Shown in pieces: positions 14,052 through 17,458 of a stretch of DNA of 17,458 nt. The notes below the pieces were generated by a model. That model did not search any database, was not told the origin of the DNA, and saw only the letters and a list, made by a program, of their open reading frames with translations. This DNA comes from Deltaproteobacteria bacterium (GTDB lineage: Bacteria; Desulfobacterota; DSM-4660; Desulfatiglandales; HGW-15): the NCBI GenBank assembly GCA_016926135.1, contig JAFGPH010000237.1, positions 1 through 17,458 of the forward strand. The letters are read 5' to 3'. The stretch's first letter is position 1, and each line of letters starts with the position of its first letter. The translations under genes were made by a program, and so were the position numbers.

Positions 14052-14759
14052 ATGCAGAACCAGGGAGAGCGGTTGTTCCATGAGGTGAAAAAGCCCAGGG
14101 CCTCCGACGAGGCCAGGAGCCTGATCCTCAGCCTGATCAGCGAAGGTCGTTTGCAGGTGGGGGACCAGTTGCCTTCCGAGACAAGAATGGCCGAGCAGAT
14201 GGGGCTCAGTCGGGTCCCCGTGCGCGAGGCCGTGACCAGCCTCGAGCAGTTCGGCCTTCTCACGGTCAAGCGCGGCTCCGGCGGCGGGGTTTTCGTGGCC
14301 GAGCCGTCTCTGGAGCCTTTTGGGAAGTTCTTCTCCGTCCTTCTCAAAATGCGAAAGGCGAGTGTCCGTGAACTGACCGAGGCCCGCCTCCTCATCGAAC
14401 CCGGTGTGGCCGCCCTGGCGGCCCGAAACAGGGAGCCCGTGCATATCGACCGCCTCAGGCAGTCCATCGCCAACTATCGCAGTTCCCTGGAACAGGGAAG
14501 GGAAAGAAGCATCCAGGACTGGGATTTCCACATTGCGCTGGCAGAGGCTTCCCACAACACGGTTCTGGAGGTGCTGGTCAAAGGCATGGTGCCCCTGCTT
14601 CACAAGTCGGTAAAAGATCTGGAGTTTGACGTGGATAATCGAATCAGAGGGATCAGGGGTCACGAGAGGGTCCTGGCCGCCGTGGAGGCGGCCGATCCGG
14701 AGGGTGCGCAACAGGCCATGTCGAACCATGTGAACCGCATGGCCACCTTGTGGAAGTAG
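14052..14759 (+). CDS. GntR-family regulator, FadR subfamily (FCD domain)
   Basis: A 235-residue transcription factor, probably a ligand-released repressor. The winged helix spans about 10-82, with PSETRMAEQMGLSRVPVREA (41-60) as the helix-turn-helix and GSGGGVFV as the wing. The all-helical FCD domain spans about 105-230 and has the metal/carboxylate-binding set: Asp156 and His160 in DWDFH, His204, and His226 in NHV. FCD proteins commonly bind organic acids, which fits control of the following catabolic genes. ATG 14052 follows a GGGGGA. The next gene starts five bases after its stop. Confidence 0.94.
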   Translation: MQNQGERLFHEVKKPRASDEARSLILSLISEGRLQVGDQLPSETRMAEQMGLSRVPVREAVTSLEQFGLLTVKRGSGGGVFVAEPSLEPFGKFFSVLLKMRKASVRELTEARLLIEPGVAALAARNREPVHIDRLRQSIANYRSSLEQGRERSIQDWDFHIALAEASHNTVLEVLVKGMVPLLHKSVKDLEFDVDNRIRGIRGHERVLAAVEAADPEGAQQAMSNHVNRMATLWK

Positions 14760-14764
14760 CCGCT

Positions 14765-15673
14765 ATGGGATGGGCTGCGTATCACTTGGCGGAAAATGTG
14801 AGGGAGGCCCTTGAGGCCCTGGCCGCCGCTCAAGGCGAAGGCCGGATCATCGCCGGAGGAACGGATCTGGTGATCCAGTTGCGGCGCGCGGGTCGAGGGG
14901 CGGCCATTCTGGTCGATATCACCCGCATCCCGGGATTGAACCGGATAGAGAAGCAGGGGAACCTCCTGGTCATGGGTGCCCTGGTCACCCATGCCCAGGC
15001 CGCTGCCTCACCCATCGTCCGTCAACACATCACGGCGGTGGCGGAAGCCTGCGCGCACGTCGGGTCCCCGCAGATACGCAATGTGGGGACCCTCGTGGGA
15101 AATATCGTTTCGGCCCAGCCCGGGGCGGATGCAGCGCTCGCCCTGCACGCCTTTGACACGCAGGTCAGAGTAGCGGGAAGGGCGGGAGTGCGAACCATGG
15201 CCCTCCCCGACCTCTATGAAGGCCTCGGGCTTTGCTGTATCGATAGCTGCCGGGAACTGATTACCCACCTGATCGTCCCTCTCCCGCAGGAGGAGTGCGG
15301 AAGCGCCTTTGAGCGCCTGTCCCAGCGCCGCACCCTCACCCTCCCGGTGGTGAACACGGCCGTTTCCATCGCCCTGAGCGAGAACACAAAGAAGATCCAA
15401 AAGGCCCGTGTGGTCGTAGGCCCGGTATCCTCCACGCCCTTCAGGGCGTCAGAGGCGGAGGAAATCCTCCAGGGCTCTGAGCCGACCATGGAGGCATTCG
15501 GCCGCGCCGCAAGGGCAGCGGCCGAGGAAAGCAGGCCGAGGGCCAGCCTCCTGCGGGGAGGGAAGGAATACCGCCAGAACATGGTGGAGGTCATGGTCAG
15601 GCGTGCTCTGATGCGCGCGACCGAAAGGGGAAAGGGCATATGCCAGGACAAGGGGAACTCGTTCTCACGGTGA
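14765..15673 (+). CDS. molybdenum hydroxylase FAD-binding subunit (CoxM/HbaC-like)
   Basis: Medium subunit of a xanthine-dehydrogenase-family enzyme, carrying FAD that passes electrons from the iron-sulfur subunit. In its 302 residues, IIAGGTDLV (28-36) and SPQIRNVGTLVGNIV (101-115) are the two FAD-binding signatures. The C-terminal CO-dehydrogenase-flavoprotein domain covers about 175-285. The four-Cys insert that holds a [4Fe-4S] cluster in 4-hydroxybenzoyl-CoA reductase beta subunits is not seen. ATG 14765 is preferred, with GGAAG about eight bases upstream; GTG 14750 would overlap the regulator gene. Its 3' end overlaps the next gene by 34 bases. Confidence 0.93.
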   Translation: MGWAAYHLAENVREALEALAAAQGEGRIIAGGTDLVIQLRRAGRGAAILVDITRIPGLNRIEKQGNLLVMGALVTHAQAAASPIVRQHITAVAEACAHVGSPQIRNVGTLVGNIVSAQPGADAALALHAFDTQVRVAGRAGVRTMALPDLYEGLGLCCIDSCRELITHLIVPLPQEECGSAFERLSQRRTLTLPVVNTAVSIALSENTKKIQKARVVVGPVSSTPFRASEAEEILQGSEPTMEAFGRAARAAAEESRPRASLLRGGKEYRQNMVEVMVRRALMRATERGKGICQDKGNSFSR

Positions 15674-16128
15674 ATGGAGTGGAGCACTGCCTGAAGGTCG
15701 ATCCGGAGGATTCGCTCCTCCATGTCTTGCGCGCGCGACTGGGGTTGACCGGTACCAAGGCCGGCTGCGAGGAAGGGGAATGCGGGGCCTGCACCGTGCT
15801 GCTCGAAGGAATCCCGGTGGCTTCCTGTCTCATGCCGGCCTTGCGGTGCCAGGGGCTCCACGTGGAAACCGTGGAGGGGTTGGCCCGGGGAGAAACACTC
15901 CACCCCCTGCAGGAGGCCTTTGTCGAGGCAGGAGCCGTCCAGTGCGGCTTCTGCACCCCGGGCATGCTGATGAGCGGAGCGGCCCTTCTCCGGGAAAAGC
16001 CCTCACCGGGCAGGGAAGAGATCGCTCGTGCCCTTTCAGGCAACCTCTGTCGCTGCACCGGATATGTGAAGATAGCAGATGCCGTGTCCCTGGCGGCGAA
16101 GAGAACAAAAACCGCAGGAGGCGCATAG
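15640..16128 (+). CDS. molybdenum hydroxylase [2Fe-2S] subunit (CoxS/HcrC-like)
   Basis: Small subunit of 162 residues that relays electrons between the molybdenum centre and FAD. The plant-ferredoxin-type cluster is held by Cys43, Cys48, Cys51 and Cys63 (GCEEGECGAC...C). The second cluster, on the helical domain, is held by Cys102, Cys105, Cys137 and Cys139 (CGFCTPGM and LCRCTGY). All eight ligands are intact. The ATG at 15640 lies inside the end of the FAD gene, after GGGGAAAGGG. The UbiD gene follows after three bases. Confidence 0.96.
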   Translation: MPGQGELVLTVNGVEHCLKVDPEDSLLHVLRARLGLTGTKAGCEEGECGACTVLLEGIPVASCLMPALRCQGLHVETVEGLARGETLHPLQEAFVEAGAVQCGFCTPGMLMSGAALLREKPSPGREEIARALSGNLCRCTGYVKIADAVSLAAKRTKTAGGA

Positions 16129-16131
16129 AGA

Positions 16132-17458
16132 ATGGGGCTTTGCCTTCGAGACTGGATAGGGGTGCTGGAGGATCGGGCGGCCGGGGAAATCATCCGGGTC
16201 AGGAAGCAGGTCCATCCATCGCAGTTCGAGTCGGCCAGTGTGGTGGACGCCCTGGAACGGCAGGGCCGATTCCCCGCCGTGCTCTTTGAATCCGTGACCG
16301 ACCTCAGGGGTCGGCCCACTTCCTTCAAGATCCTGAACAATACCTTCGGCACGTTTCGGAAGATCGGGTTGGCCCTGGGTGCGGATACAGGGAATCGCAT
16401 GCCGATCCTGGACCGTATTCTGGAACGCTCCACCCGATCGATCCCTGTGAAGAAGGTGCCGCCGCAGGAGGCCCCTGTCAGAGCCCTGGTCACGGGGAAG
16501 GGGGAGGTCGACCTCTCGCTGCTTCCGGGCATTCGCCATACGGACCTGGACGGCGGACCCTATTTCACGCCCGTCGTGGTCTCCAGGAGTTCCGAGGGCC
16601 GATACAACGTCTCCTGGAACCGGACCCAGGTTCTGGACCGAAAACACCTGGCCATCTACATGTCGCCCCGCCATCTCTGGTCCACCTTCGCGGCAGCAGA
16701 GGCCCGGGACCGGTCTCTTCCTATAGCCGTGGTCCTCGGCCATCATCCCGCTTTCCACTTGACCGGTGCGTTGCTCAGCCCGCTCAACGCGGACGAGTAC
16801 GAGTCCGCCGGTGGGGTGCTGGGCGAGGCGCTGGAGGTGACCCGGTCCGAGACCTGGGGGGACGATCTCCTGGTGCCCGCCCAGGCAGAGGCCGTGATTG
16901 AGGGCCATATCCTCTCCCGCAAGCGATGCGTGGAAGGTCCCTTTGGTGAATTCACGGGCTATTCCGGTGCACAGCGGCTCTCCTGGGTTGTCGACGTCGA
17001 GGCGATTACCATGCGAAGGGAGCCGATCATAATCGACATCTTCCCCTGTCAGACAGAGCACATGAACGCCCACCTCCCGATTGAGGCATCCATCTACCAG
17101 AGCGCCAGGAAGGCCGTGCCGGGCGTGACCAAGACCTGCTGGGTGGGATCGGGCGGGCCCTTCAATCTCATTATCAGCCTGAGAAAGCGCACCGAGGGGG
17201 AACCCATGCGGGCGGCCATGGCCGCCATGAGCGCCAGCAACTTCATCAAGCACGTGATCGTTGTGGACGACGACATTGATCCGGAGGACAAGGCGGAGGT
17301 CATGTGGGCACTGGCTTCGCGGGTGCAGGCCGACGCGGACATTACCGTGCTGAAGAACCTGCAAGGTCAGGTCCTGGACCCCTCCTTGAGGCATGAGATC
17401 AAGTCATCCGGCATGATCATCGACGCCACCAAGCCCCTGGACCGGCCTTTTCCGCGCA
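16132..17458 (+). CDS. UbiD-family prenylated-FMN decarboxylase, 3' end outside window
   Basis: Reversible (de)carboxylase of aromatic or alpha,beta-unsaturated acids using prenylated FMN. The visible 442 residues cover most of the family length of about 450-500. Key residues: Asn159 and Arg164 in NVSWNRTQVL and His181, which match the cofactor/metal-binding segment; Glu224 in DEYESAGG; and the active-site block CVEGPFGEFTGYSG (266-279), with Glu268 and Glu273 in the places of the catalytic acids of Fdc1/UbiD. Start ATG 16132 follows AGGAGG. No UbiX prenyltransferase gene is in the window. Being co-transcribed with Mo-hydroxylase subunits suggests aromatic-acid breakdown. The substrate is not predictable. 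Confidence 0.95.
   Translation, partial: MGLCLRDWIGVLEDRAAGEIIRVRKQVHPSQFESASVVDALERQGRFPAVLFESVTDLRGRPTSFKILNNTFGTFRKIGLALGADTGNRMPILDRILERSTRSIPVKKVPPQEAPVRALVTGKGEVDLSLLPGIRHTDLDGGPYFTPVVVSRSSEGRYNVSWNRTQVLDRKHLAIYMSPRHLWSTFAAAEARDRSLPIAVVLGHHPAFHLTGALLSPLNADEYESAGGVLGEALEVTRSETWGDDLLVPAQAEAVIEGHILSRKRCVEGPFGEFTGYSGAQRLSWVVDVEAITMRREPIIIDIFPCQTEHMNAHLPIEASIYQSARKAVPGVTKTCWVGSGGPFNLIISLRKRTEGEPMRAAMAAMSASNFIKHVIVVDDDIDPEDKAEVMWALASRVQADADITVLKNLQGQVLDPSLRHEIKSSGMIIDATKPLDRPFPR

Noticed and set aside
14037..14729. 230-codon minus-strand open frame
   Set aside because: Antisense to the GntR-family gene, which has intact HTH and FCD residues.
16036..17394. 452-codon open frame on the minus strand
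   Set aside because: Antisense to the UbiD gene, which carries clear active-site motifs; His/Gly/Arg-rich translation.

Overview
The window is GC-rich, densely coded bacterial DNA. The gene content points to an anaerobic or facultatively anaerobic proteobacterium of the old deltaproteobacterial group (Desulfobacterota, Syntrophobacterales-like). It holds a 4-hydroxybutyrate-type CoA-transferase, a TRAP transporter under a sigma-54 activator, DsrE/DsrF/DsrH-like sulfur-relay proteins, a UbiD decarboxylase beside xanthine-dehydrogenase-type subunits, and a palindromic intergenic repeat of a kind I associate with deltaproteobacterial genomes. The assignment is inference from gene families; no rRNA or other phylogenetic marker is present.

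Left part (1-4665). A CoA-transferase/acetyl-CoA hydrolase gene runs off the left edge on the minus strand and has a good sigma-70-type promoter. A non-coding stretch of about 570 bp follows. Then come plus-strand genes for a small RRM RNA-binding protein, a SAM-dependent methyltransferase, an unrecognised 82-residue protein behind an AT-rich promoter region, and an exported MsrA-MsrB fusion. A short minus-strand coding remnant lies between the last two.

Central part (4678-13720, all minus strand). A sigma-54 activator with two PAS domains (13720-11903) lies upstream of a run of seven genes: TRAP substrate-binding protein, fused TRAP membrane protein DctQM, a cytoplasmic type I phosphodiesterase/alkaline-phosphatase-superfamily enzyme, DsrH/TusB-like, DsrE/TusD-like, DsrF/TusC-like and OsmC-family proteins. 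A consensus sigma-54 promoter (TGGCACG-N4-TTGC) sits about 57 bp upstream of the first of these genes. A 15-bp dyad, a candidate activator site, lies about 170 bp further upstream. A 131-bp palindromic repeat separates the DsrH-like and DsrE-like genes. The layout suggests an inducible module that imports a solute, hydrolyses an ester bond in it and handles protein-bound sulfur. The combination is the most interesting part of the window; its substrate is unknown.

Right part (13959-17458, plus strand). A FadR-type GntR regulator with a near-consensus promoter starts a tightly packed operon: the FAD subunit and the 2x[2Fe-2S] subunit of a molybdenum hydroxylase, then a UbiD-family decarboxylase cut by the right edge. 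The molybdenum-binding large subunit is not in the window. The set fits anaerobic breakdown of an aromatic or related unsaturated acid.

No tRNA, rRNA, CRISPR array, insertion sequence or convincing intrinsic terminator was found.
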